Assembly (NCBI GenBank): GCA_003551985.1
Contig: PUOB01000119.1
Span: 1-5,702 of the forward strand
Direction: 5' to 3'
Length of the DNA stretch: 5,702 bases
Source of the DNA: Desulfobacteraceae bacterium
GTDB taxonomy: Bacteria > Desulfobacterota > Desulfobacteria > Desulfobacterales > Desulfosalsimonadaceae
Shown: in pieces, positions 1 to 5,655 of the stretch
Layout of the letters: every line of letters begins with the position of its first letter
Numbering within the stretch: position 1 is the first letter of the stretch
Translations under genes and position numbers: made by a program
The notes under the pieces: model-generated
What the model saw: the letters and a program-made list of their open reading frames with translations, nothing else
Told to the model about the DNA's origin: nothing
The model's database searches: none

Positions 1-2
1 AA

Positions 3-290
3 TTGTTAAAAAGCTACCTGGATGAGCGATACGGCCCGGCCCTGTTAAACGGTATCTACCGTGTACCGCTGGATCCCGGCCTTTATTCGCAGTGCCAGAA
101 ATCGCACACGGCCTGCCAGCCTTTTTATTTCGCCCTTGAATTGAAGCCTGATGCACTTTGTTGTGAACTTCTGGTTCGAACCGACAACCGGATTCGGTGC
201 GAATGCATCGCTGTTGCTGGCCCGAATCAGAGAAACTGGCTTATTGATTTCGTGGACGCTATTTTTGAGCGGCTTTCGATTATTACCTGA
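3..290 (+). CDS. Small cysteine-containing protein of unknown function, probably 5'-truncated by the window edge
   Basis: I do not recognise this protein. The frame is open from the window edge to a TGA at 288-290. The first possible start is a TTG at position 3, but only two bases lie before it, so the real start is probably outside the window and the N-terminus incomplete. The visible 95 residues hold six cysteines (31, 38, 53, 54, 66 and 68, counted from the TTG), including a CC pair and a CxC pair. They are spread through a soluble-looking sequence with no membrane segment or signal peptide, ending in a helix-like amphipathic stretch. The cysteine spacing might suggest metal binding, but no known motif is matched. 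It lies 113 bp upstream of rnj on the same strand, and a weak hairpin begins directly after its stop. The absence of a good competing frame and the clean protein composition make it a plausible gene; its function is unknown. Confidence 0.6.
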   Translation: MLKSYLDERYGPALLNGIYRVPLDPGLYSQCQKSHTACQPFYFALELKPDALCCELLVRTDNRIRCECIAVAGPNQRNWLIDFVDAIFERLSIIT

Positions 291-313
291 GGCGCTTTTG
301 ATAGCAAAAGGCC
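291..313 (+). other. Small hairpin directly after the first gene
   Basis: GGC, one bulged G, then CTTTTG pairs with CAAAAG and GCC across an ATAG loop. This gives a nine-pair stem with a single bulge starting at the base after the stop codon. No T-run follows, so it is at best a weak terminator or an mRNA 3'-end stabiliser. It may also be chance. Confidence 0.3.
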
Positions 314-317
314 TTCC

Positions 318-410
318 ATGACCATTTCACCCGGTTCTGTTGTCACGGTAGGTCGGGATTCATATCCCGACCTTGATCTGTCCAAACGATTCGGAGGTTT
401 TCCGTGTTAA
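318..410 (+). CDS. Possible 30-codon leader ORF overlapping the rnj start
   Basis: An ATG at 318 opens a frame of 30 codons ending in TAA at 408-410. The last seven bases overlap the rnj GTG at 404, so ribosomes finishing this ORF would terminate on the rnj start. The peptide begins MTISPGSVVTVG and ends in FGGFPC. A weak AAAAGG sits at 306-311, six bases before the ATG, as a possible ribosome binding site. The peptide resembles nothing I know and has no run of one regulatory amino acid as in classic attenuators. The rnj ribosome binding site lies inside its 3' end, so translation of this ORF could either couple to rnj or disturb its initiation. A 30-codon ORF can easily occur by chance; conservation would be needed to accept it. 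Confidence 0.25.
   Translation: MTISPGSVVTVGRDSYPDLDLSKRFGGFPC
351..372 (+). promoter_or_regulatory. Perfect 9-bp hairpin in the rnj 5' leader
   Basis: GGTCGGGAT at 351-359 and ATCCCGACC at 364-372 form a perfect nine-pair stem with a TCAT loop. It ends 20 bases before the rnj ribosome binding site. The sequence after it (TTGATCTG) has no T-run, so an intrinsic terminator is unlikely. A structured element in the 5' leader is the simplest reading. A role in controlling rnj mRNA stability or translation is inference, suggested by the fact that ribonucleases often regulate their own messages. Confidence 0.45.
393..397 (+). promoter_or_regulatory. Ribosome binding site for rnj
   Basis: A strong GGAGG ends six bases before the GTG at 404. 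It decides the start: the next in-frame codon upstream that matters is a TGA at 374-376, and no other ATG, GTG or TTG lies between that stop and 404. Confidence 0.85.
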
Positions 411-2053
411 AAATTATACCCCTTGGCGGCCTCGGGGAAATCGGTTTGAATATGATGGTGCTTGACGATGCCGACACCCTGATCGTTATCGACGCTGGAC
501 TAATGTTCCCGGAAGACTACATGCTGGGGGTTGATTACGTCATACCGGATATGGGGTATGTGCTGCAGAACAAGTCCCGGTTCAAGGCGCTCATCCTGAC
601 CCACGCCCATGAAGACCATATCGGGGCGCTGCCGTATCTTCTCAAGGAAATCAATGTGCCTGTATACGGCACGCCGTTCACGCTGGGCATTGTTGAAAGC
701 AAGCTGGAAGAGCACGGCCTGACAGCAGCGGCAGAAGATTTTTACACCATTAACCCGGGCGACCGTCTTGAAATCGGCTCCTTTGCTTTCGAGTTCATGC
801 GGGTCAATCACAGTGTTGTGGACGGTGTCGGCCTTGCGATTCACACGCCCGAAGGGCTGATTATTCATACAGGCGATTTCAAGATATCCGATTCCACCAT
901 TGAGGGTATGCAAACGGATATTGACGCGTTTACGCGCTACGGCGACAAGGGCGTTCTTGCGCTCATGTCGGATTCGACCAACGTGGAAAGGAAGGGGCGC
1001 ACCCCTTCGGACAAGCATGTCAGTGATACCCTGAGGGACCTTATCGAAAGCAGTCCAGGCCGCGTCATTATAGCGCTTTTCGCATCCAACGTGTCAAGGA
1101 TTCAACAGATCGCAAATATTATCCAGTCGTCCAAAAGAAAAATCATTTTCAACGGCCGGTCCATCGAGTTGTCCGCCCGGATTGCAAAAAGCTTGAATCT
1201 GCTTAAGATTCCTCCGGAAATGGAGGTCGACATCGATGAAATTGATTTATATCCGGACGATCAGATCATCATTTTGACCACCGGGAGCCAGGGGGAGCCC
1301 ATGTCCGCCCTTGCAAGAATGTCCAGCGGAATGCACAAGCAGATAAAAGCCCGGGAAAATGATACGGTGATTTTGTCCTCCAAGTTCATTCCAGGCAATG
1401 AAAAGGCGATCGCCAAGATCATCAACAATCTCTTCCGGAAAGGCGCCAACGTCATCTACGAAAATATTTCCGAGATCCACGTCTCCGGGCACGCCTTCAA
1501 AGATGAACTGGTGATGATGATGGAAATGACCCGGCCCGCTTTTTTTATTCCGATTCATGGAGAGTTCAGGCATTTGTACCATCATGCGCGGCTTGCCGAG
1601 GCAAGCGGAATCGACCGGGACCGGGTGCTGCTTCTGGAAACCGGCGACATCCTTGAATTTTCCGGGGGAGAGGCAAGTGTCTCGAACCGGGTGGGAACAA
1701 GCCGGGTAATGGTTGACGGCAAAGGGATCGGGGATGTCGGTCGCTCTGTGCTCAAGGAAAGACGTGTGCTTTCTGAAGAAGGGCTGGTCGTTATCAACCT
1801 TGTCCTTGACGAGGAAACCGGATTTATTGTTTTCGGGCCGGAAATTGTCTCCAGGGGATTTGTTTTCGAAACGGAAACCGGTCATTTACTCGAAGAAGCC
1901 AAGTGCATTATTCTTGAGATCGTGGAAGATATCATTGATAAGCCGCAACGGGCCGAAGTCCTGAAAAGGCGCCTGCCCGGTGCACTTCGCGAGTATTTTA
2001 ACTTCACCATTAAAAGGAAACCGGTGATTTTACCGTTTATCCTGGAAGTATAG
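404..2053 (+). CDS. rnj: Ribonuclease J (metallo-beta-lactamase / beta-CASP RNase)
   Basis: RNase J is a cytoplasmic zinc-dependent nuclease with 5'-to-3' exonuclease and endonuclease activity, acting in mRNA decay and rRNA maturation. The 549-residue product is close to the usual length (about 555 in Bacillus subtilis RNase J1). The N-terminal metallo-beta-lactamase domain opens with GGLGEIG (8-14). It carries the zinc motif HAHEDH at 67-72 (H67, H69, D71, H72), then H136 in VNHSV and D158 in HTGDF. The beta-CASP domain follows, with SDSTN, FASN, FNGRS and TGSQGEP. The conserved late histidines are present at H359/H363 (HVSGH) and H385 (PIHGEFR). The C-terminal domain contains DGKGIGD, the RRxLSEEGLV stretch and the family ending KRKPVILPFILEV. 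All catalytic residues I can check are present, so the enzyme should be active. GTG start, strong ribosome binding site. ftsK lies downstream on the same strand, separated by a repeat array. Confidence 0.97.
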   Translation: MLKIIPLGGLGEIGLNMMVLDDADTLIVIDAGLMFPEDYMLGVDYVIPDMGYVLQNKSRFKALILTHAHEDHIGALPYLLKEINVPVYGTPFTLGIVESKLEEHGLTAAAEDFYTINPGDRLEIGSFAFEFMRVNHSVVDGVGLAIHTPEGLIIHTGDFKISDSTIEGMQTDIDAFTRYGDKGVLALMSDSTNVERKGRTPSDKHVSDTLRDLIESSPGRVIIALFASNVSRIQQIANIIQSSKRKIIFNGRSIELSARIAKSLNLLKIPPEMEVDIDEIDLYPDDQIIILTTGSQGEPMSALARMSSGMHKQIKARENDTVILSSKFIPGNEKAIAKIINNLFRKGANVIYENISEIHVSGHAFKDELVMMMEMTRPAFFIPIHGEFRHLYHHARLAEASGIDRDRVLLLETGDILEFSGGEASVSNRVGTSRVMVDGKGIGDVGRSVLKERRVLSEEGLVVINLVLDEETGFIVFGPEIVSRGFVFETETGHLLEEAKCIILEIVEDIIDKPQRAEVLKRRLPGALREYFNFTIKRKPVILPFILEV

Positions 2054-2093
2054 ACGCAGCTGGCAGAACATAGGATGCATTGGCAGAACATAG

Positions 2094-2119
2094 GATGCGC
2101 TGACGCAAGGAAGCGCATC
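2094..2119 (+). repeat. Hairpin 1 of the intergenic array
   Basis: GATGCGCT at 2094-2101 is perfectly complementary to AGCGCATC at 2112-2119, enclosing a ten-base loop (GACGCAAGGA). No T-run follows, so this is not a standard terminator. Confidence 0.7.
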
Positions 2120-2148
2120 ACTGGCATCTGCCCGGTCGCAGAACATAG

Positions 2149-2174
2149 GATGTGCTGACGCAAGGAAGCGCATC
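2149..2174 (+). repeat. Hairpin 2 of the intergenic array
   Basis: GATGTGCT at 2149-2156 pairs with AGCGCATC at 2167-2174 around the same ten-base loop as hairpin 1. The only change in the stem, C to T at 2153, becomes a G-U wobble and keeps the stem in RNA read from the plus strand. Confidence 0.65.
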
Positions 2175-2177
2175 TGT

Positions 2178-2198
2178 GATGTGTTGATGGAGCGCATC
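2178..2198 (+). repeat. Degenerate hairpin 3 of the intergenic array
   Basis: GATGTGTT at 2178-2185 can pair with AGCGCATC at 2191-2198 using two G-U wobbles around a five-base GATGG loop. It lies in the extra 24-base segment of the second long copy and looks like a shortened duplicate of hairpin 2. Confidence 0.5.
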
Positions 2199-2233
2199 AC
2201 TGGCATCTGCCTGGTCGCAGGTTCACCCGTAAG

Positions 2234-4507
2234 TTGTCAACTTTCATTAGAAAGAAACAGATAAGCCGTCTCATGCGCAAAGAAATTACAGGCATTTTCC
2301 TTTTTTTCCTGATCTTGTTCACATCCGTGAGCCTGCTGTCATACAGCCCGACCGATCCGTCGCTGCACCATGTGGTGTCCGGTGAGACTCAAAATTTTTT
2401 CGGTCTTGCGGGCGCCCACCTTGCCGGATTTTTAATCGGACTGTTCGGGGTGGGCGCGCTTTGGGCCCCGGTCATTATGCTGATCGCGTTTGTCCGTTAT
2501 TATACGGGGAGAAGCGGGCATCCGGCATGGTTGGTGGCCGTGGGCGGGGCTTTGCTGTTTGTGACCACCGGCGCTTTGATGGCCCTTTTTTCGGAACAAT
2601 ACACGATTTTTGAAACGCCATATCCTGCATCCGGGATGATCGGGTTTCCGGTAAGGGACGTTTTGACGAACATTGCCGATTTTTATGGCGCTTTTGCTGT
2701 TTTAACGCTTTTTTTTATCATCGGATTCATCCTGACAACCGGCATATCCGTCGTCAAGGCGTCAAAAAACGCCGCAGTCCTGCTTTTCCGGGCATCGGGC
2801 GCCGTCAAGAGGGTTTTTGACACAATTGCCATGTTTTTTAGAACCGTTGTGGCCAAAATACCCCGTCCAAAGAAAAAAGCGGACCGGCTGCCAATGAAAA
2901 AAGCGGACAGGCCGCCAAAAAAGAAAAAAAGCGAACCTGCGCCTCGGCCTTCCGGGAAGCAGCCCCGTTCAGAGCAAGGTGACATTCTCATCAAGACATC
3001 CCATCCGCCTTTATCCGTGCAGTCGGCGCCGCCGCCAAAGCAGCAGGAATTTGAATCCATGCGGTTTTCCGAAGGATTCCGGCTTCCCCCGCTCGAGTTT
3101 CTCGATGAACCGGTCCGGGTGAACGGCGATGTGGATCATGACCACCTTCGGATGCAGTCCAGGCTCCTTGAGGAAAAGCTTGCCGATTTCGGTGTTCAGG
3201 GCAAAGTCACGGAAGTGCTTCCAGGACCGGTGATCACCCGCTACGAATTCGCGCCGGCCCCCGGTGTCAAGATCAACAAGATCGTCAATCTCTCGGATGA
3301 TCTTGCACTGGCGCTGAAAGCGTTGAGCGTCCGGATCATCGCCCCCATACCCGGCAAAGCGGTCATCGGCATCGAACTGCCCAATGACCAGCGGGAGACG
3401 GTCGGTTTCAAGGACATTGTCACTTCCGGGGTCTATAAAAAATCGACATCCAGGCTGACCATCGCCCTGGGCAAGGATATCGTGGGACACCCGGTTGTGA
3501 CGGACCTGGAGAGAATGCCGCATCTTCTCATTGCCGGTGCAACAGGCACCGGCAAAAGCGTGGCCTTGAATACGATGATTGCCAGCATCCTCTACAAGGC
3601 CACCCCCGAGGAGGTCAAGCTTATCATGATCGACCCCAAGCGAATCGAGCTTTCGATATACGACGGGATTCCGCACTTGATCGCGCCGGTTGTCACGGAC
3701 ATGAAAAAGGCGACGAACGCTCTCTTCTGGGCAGTCCGGGAAATGGAGCGGCGATACAAACTTTTGTCCGAAAAAAAGGTACGAAATATCCGGCAGTACA
3801 ACGCCAGGATTGAAAAAGAGGGAAAGCCGGAGGAGGGCGACCCCCCGGAAAAACTCCCGTATATTGTCGTGGTCATTGATGAGCTTGCGGACCTGATGAT
3901 GGTTTCGTCCAGGGACGTCGAGGTCGGCCTTACCCGGCTCGCCCAGATGGCAAGGGCGGCGGGCATCCATCTGATCATCGCCACGCAGCGGCCATCGGTG
4001 GATGTGCTGACCGGGCTTATAAAGGCGAATTTCCCGACGCGCCTGTCGTTTCAGGTCTCCTCGAAAACCGATTCCAGGACGATTATCGACGCCAACGGGG
4101 CGGAAGCGCTGCTTGGCAACGGCGACATGCTGTTTTTACCGCCCGGCACGGCCAAGCTGCAGCGTATTCACGGGGCTTATGTTTCCGAGGAAGAAGTAGC
4201 CCGGGTCATCGATTTTTTAAAATCCCAGAAAACGCCGGAGTATGACCACAATATCATCGAGGCCCAGGAGGCGCCAACGGACGAAAACGGTGATAAGGAC
4301 CATGACGAACGATATGACGATGCCGTCGCCCTGGTGACAAAAACCGGTCAGGCATCCATCTCCATGGTGCAGCGTCATCTGAGGATCGGCTATAACCGTG
4401 CCGCAAGGATCATCGAAACCATGGAGTCGGAGGGAATCGTCGGGCCTTCGGACGGCGTGAAGCCCCGGGAGATCCTTGCAAGGCGCGACTACGATGATAT
4501 GCCCTGA
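2234..4507 (+). CDS. ftsK: FtsK/SpoIIIE-type DNA translocase with four N-terminal membrane helices
   Basis: FtsK is an inner-membrane, ATP-driven DNA pump that clears and aligns the chromosome termini at the division septum. The 757-residue product has four hydrophobic segments (about 17-37, 65-87, 98-119 and 150-172). A Lys/Pro-rich linker (about 208-245) and further low-complexity sequence to about 280 follow. The motor comes next: the alpha/beta part includes GPVITRYEF and the PNDQRETV region; Walker A is GATGTGKS at 435-442 with K441; Walker B is [10 protein letters not shown] with D549 and E550; then [14 protein letters not shown]-terminal winged-helix gamma domain (about 694-750, containing [12 protein letters not shown]), which reads polar DNA motifs, ends the protein. 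It is complete and of normal length. The start is uncertain: TTG at 2234 is the earliest possible, with only a loosely placed AGG at 2219-2221. An ATG at 2273 (codon 14) would still retain all four helices. Neither has a convincing ribosome binding site. Confidence 0.96.
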   Translation: MSTFIRKKQISRLMRKEITGIFLFFLILFTSVSLLSYSPTDPSLHHVVSGETQNFFGLAGAHLAGFLIGLFGVGALWAPVIMLIAFVRYYTGRSGHPAWLVAVGGALLFVTTGALMALFSEQYTIFETPYPASGMIGFPVRDVLTNIADFYGAFAVLTLFFIIGFILTTGISVVKASKNAAVLLFRASGAVKRVFDTIAMFFRTVVAKIPRPKKKADRLPMKKADRPPKKKKSEPAPRPSGKQPRSEQGDILIKTSHPPLSVQSAPPPKQQEFESMRFSEGFRLPPLEFLDEPVRVNGDVDHDHLRMQSRLLEEKLADFGVQGKVTEVLPGPVITRYEFAPAPGVKINKIVNLSDDLALALKALSVRIIAPIPGKAVIGIELPNDQRETVGFKDIVTSGVYKKSTSRLTIALGKDIVGHPVVTDLERMPHLLIAGATGTGKSVALNTMIASILYKATPEEVKLIMIDPKRIELSIYDGIPHLIAPVVTDMKKATNALFWAVREMERRYKLLSEKKVRNIRQYNARIEKEGKPEEGDPPEKLPYIVVVIDELADLMMVSSRDVEVGLTRLAQMARAAGIHLIIATQRPSVDVLTGLIKANFPTRLSFQVSSKTDSRTIIDANGAEALLGNGDMLFLPPGTAKLQRIHGAYVSEEEVARVIDFLKSQKTPEYDHNIIEAQEAPTDENGDKDHDERYDDAVALVTKTGQASISMVQRHLRIGYNRAARIIETMESEGIVGPSDGVKPREILARRDYDDMP
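2873..2920 (+). repeat. 24-base duplication inside the ftsK linker
   Basis: AAAAAAGCGGAC followed by a CCGCC-like stretch occurs at 2873 and again at 2897, a period of 24 bases or eight residues (KKADRLPM then KKADRPPK). The repeat is in frame and lies in the flexible basic linker, where length variation is usually tolerated. Confidence 0.6.
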
Positions 4508-4540
4508 GACATCCAACGCACATGCCATGAAAGAGTCTGA

Positions 4541-5191
4541 ATGAATATCGATAATGCCGTAATCGACGCCGTTAAAGGGTTTCTGGACAAGGAAGAGGGA
4601 ATGCGGCTGTATGAGCTCGCGGCGGCCGCCGCCACGCGGGCGCCGTGCCTGGAGATAGGCAGTTATTGCGGAAAATCCACGCTTTACCTGGGCGACGGCT
4701 GCAGGACACGCCAAAGTGTTTTGTTTTCCATCGACCACCACCGGGGATCGGAAGAGCAGCAGCCCGGGGAAGGCTATTTCGATCCTGAAACATACGACAT
4801 TTCAGCCGGATGCATGGACACGCTCCCCCTTTTTCGCAAAACCCTGGCCATAGGCGCCCTTGAGGATACGGTCGTTCCCATTGTGGCCCCTTCATCGGTG
4901 GCGGCCCGAATGTGGGCGACACCCCTGGGTCTTGTATTTATAGACGGCGGGCATTCCTATGAAGCCGCATTCGCGGATTATTGCAACTGGGCCCGGCACA
5001 TCATCCCCGGCGGGTATCTTCTCATCCATGACATCTTCAAAACCCCTGAAGAAGGCGGGCAGGCCCCGTATTACATCTACCGGCTGGCCATCACGTCGGG
5101 GTTTTTCGACGTCATGCCCATGACCAAAACCCTGGGCGTTCTCAGGCGCCGCGAATGCGGCATGATGCCCCCCACCCTGCCGGAGGTATAG
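4541..5191 (+). CDS. Predicted class I SAM-dependent methyltransferase (Methyltransf_24-like)
   Basis: The 216-residue product looks like a soluble Rossmann-fold methyltransferase. Motif I is CLEIGSYCGKST (36-47), with E38, G40 and G44 placed to bind S-adenosylmethionine. An acidic residue at the end of strand 2 (D65 in FSIDHHRG) would contact the ribose. IDGGHSYE (D135, H138) followed by PGGYLLIHD (H163, D164) matches the pattern of the Methyltransf_24 / CmcI-like O-methyltransferase group, where such Asp and His residues can bind a metal. The substrate cannot be told from sequence. The ATG is firm because an in-frame TGA lies immediately before it; the ribosome binding site is a modest GAAAGAG at 4529-4535. 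It starts 33 bp after ftsK with no terminator between them, so co-transcription is likely. There is no membrane segment or signal peptide. A functional link with ftsK is not implied. The family assignment is fairly secure, the reaction is not. Confidence 0.85.
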   Translation: MNIDNAVIDAVKGFLDKEEGMRLYELAAAAATRAPCLEIGSYCGKSTLYLGDGCRTRQSVLFSIDHHRGSEEQQPGEGYFDPETYDISAGCMDTLPLFRKTLAIGALEDTVVPIVAPSSVAARMWATPLGLVFIDGGHSYEAAFADYCNWARHIIPGGYLLIHDIFKTPEEGGQAPYYIYRLAITSGFFDVMPMTKTLGVLRRRECGMMPPTLPEV

Positions 5192-5205
5192 TATCTCCCC
5201 TGTTT

Positions 5206-5247
5206 CCGGACAGATCTATCCGGCATATCAATCCGGCATGCGGATTG
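5206..5247. terminator. Weak hairpins in the convergent gap, possible two-way terminator
   Basis: The 61-bp gap between the convergent genes contains CCGGA (5206-5210) pairing with TCCGG (5219-5223). It also holds a better stem, CAATCCG (5229-5235) with CGGATTG (5241-5247), around a five-base loop. ATCCGGCAT is also directly repeated at 5218 and 5231. Neither side has a proper T-run, so intrinsic termination is doubtful, but position between converging genes favours some terminator role. Confidence 0.3.
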
Positions 5248-5252
5248 CTGAA

Positions 5253-5522
5253 TCAGCCGCTGCACGTATACCCGTAAAAATGGTGGTAGCAGAAACCTTC
5301 CGGATCCGACCATTTCATTTCGGTGTCCGCCATGCACTGACCGATCATTTGCCTGGATTTTTCAGCGTAGTCGGGCCTTTTTTCTTCTTCACGTTTGCAG
5401 GCCATGCATATGGGCTGGTGGTCATAGACCGATAAAATCCGCTGGTCATCGCCGCCGAGTTTCGCCTGGCAGCGCGGGCACGATGCCGCGCATTTCAATG
5501 AATCTTCCCACTTTTCCGTCAT
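5253..5522 (-). CDS. Small cysteine-rich, probably zinc-binding protein of unknown function
   Basis: This complete 89-residue protein is read on the minus strand. Its ATG (5522-5520) has a good ribosome binding site, GAGGTG four bases upstream (plus-strand 5527-5532), and an in-frame stop lies two codons before it, so the start is firm. It has eight cysteines. C15-x2-C18 and C39-x2-C42 are arranged like a zinc ribbon. A second half follows with C63, C78, H80, H81 and C87, ending in an aromatic FCYHHFYGYTC stretch. The middle is charged (KREEEKRPDYAEK). There are no membrane helices or signal peptide, so it is probably cytoplasmic. I do not recognise the family. Zinc binding is inferred from cysteine spacing only; an iron-sulfur or redox role is possible. 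It is convergent with the methyltransferase and appears to have its own promoter, so it is not part of the rnj-ftsK unit. Confidence 0.8.
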   Translation of the reverse strand: MTEKWEDSLKCAASCPRCQAKLGGDDQRILSVYDHQPICMACKREEEKRPDYAEKSRQMIGQCMADTEMKWSDPEGFCYHHFYGYTCSG

Positions 5523-5555
5523 ATTTCACCTCGTTTGCTTGGCGTTTGAACACTA

Positions 5556-5584
5556 TTTATAGTCTCGTAAAAAGACGCAGTCAG
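5556..5584 (-). promoter_or_regulatory. Candidate sigma-70-type promoter for the cysteine-rich gene
   Basis: On the minus strand CTGACT (plus 5579-5584) and TATAAA (plus 5556-5561) are separated by 17 bases, matching the -35 and -10 consensus at four and five of six positions. Transcription would start near 5549, giving a short leader of about 27 bases before the ATG. The spacer contains one copy of a short repeat. No experimental support is available. Confidence 0.45.
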
Positions 5585-5602
5585 ACGACTTCGTAAAAAG
5601 AC
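5565..5602. repeat. Direct repeat of TCGTAAAAAGAC
   Basis: TCGTAAAAAGAC occurs at 5565-5576 and again at 5591-5602, a period of 26 bases. The first copy lies in the spacer of the candidate promoter for the cysteine-rich gene and the second just upstream of its -35. It may be a protein-binding site pair or a fragment of a dispersed intergenic repeat. Confidence 0.6.
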
Positions 5603-5635
5603 CAAGATCAAGGCTTGCGCAACCTTTAAATGTAG

Positions 5636-5655
5636 GGGCGAAAAATCTTTCGCCC
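5636..5655. repeat. REP-like perfect 8-bp hairpin
   Basis: GGGCGAAA at 5636-5643 pairs perfectly with TTTCGCCC at 5648-5655 around an AATC loop, preceded by TGTAG. The left flank TGTAGGGGCGA is the style of many bacterial REP-type palindromes whose two arms both end in a CTAC/GTAG flank. Here the right flank is GATTAAG, so the copy looks degenerate or half. The rest of 5603-5702 shows no convincing gene. Confidence 0.5.

Larger units (their letters stand above)
2061..2220 (+). repeat. Irregular tandem array of hairpin-forming repeats between rnj and ftsK
   Basis: The array begins eight bases after the rnj stop codon. A 20-base unit starting TGGCAGAACATAGGATGC occurs at 2061-2080 and 2081-2100, with 18 of 20 bases identical. 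A longer 55-base unit starts at 2083 and recurs at 2138. The first 37 bases of the two copies (2083-2119 and 2138-2174) differ at one position. Their 29-base tails (2113-2141 and 2192-2220) also differ at one position. The second copy carries a 24-base insertion at 2175-2198 that looks like a degenerate internal duplication of the hairpin segment. A third copy is cut off after GCAG at 2217-2220. The units contain inverted repeats able to form GC-rich hairpins. There is no long open frame with protein-like character. It resembles REP- or MITE-type intergenic repeats in style; family membership is not shown by this window. Confidence 0.9.

Noticed and set aside
340..368. Promoter TTGTCA ... TATCCC upstream of rnj
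   Set aside because: The -10 is poor (three of six) and falls inside the leader hairpin; not strong enough to list.
500..1018. Minus-strand 172-residue ORF
   Set aside because: It is antisense to the conserved metallo-beta-lactamase core of rnj and has no recognisable protein features.
2094..2119. Intrinsic terminator after rnj
   Set aside because: The stem is good but the loop is long and no T-run follows; the following bases are another repeat segment.
1882..2163. Minus-strand 93-residue ORF over the rnj end and repeat array
   Set aside because: It is the reverse of rnj coding sequence plus translated repeats (recurrent ILCSA-like segments) with no ribosome binding site.
2061..2220. CRISPR array
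   Set aside because: Repeats are adjacent or nested with irregular periods (20 and 55 bases plus an insertion), there are no unique equal-length spacers, and no cas genes are nearby.
3011..3970. Minus-strand 319-residue ORF
   Set aside because: It lies entirely inside the ftsK motor region with its clear Walker motifs, and its composition is that of a shadow frame in GC-rich DNA.
4527..4544. Five-codon ORF (ATG to TGA) overlapping the methyltransferase start as ATGA
   Set aside because: It is too short to separate from chance.
4217..4741. Minus-strand 174-residue ORF spanning the ftsK-methyltransferase junction
   Set aside because: It overlaps the conserved FtsK gamma domain and motif I of the methyltransferase, both well supported on the plus strand.
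5238..5435. Plus-strand 65-residue ORF
   Set aside because: It is the reverse of the cysteine-rich minus-strand gene, which has a firm start and a good ribosome binding site; the plus frame has neither.
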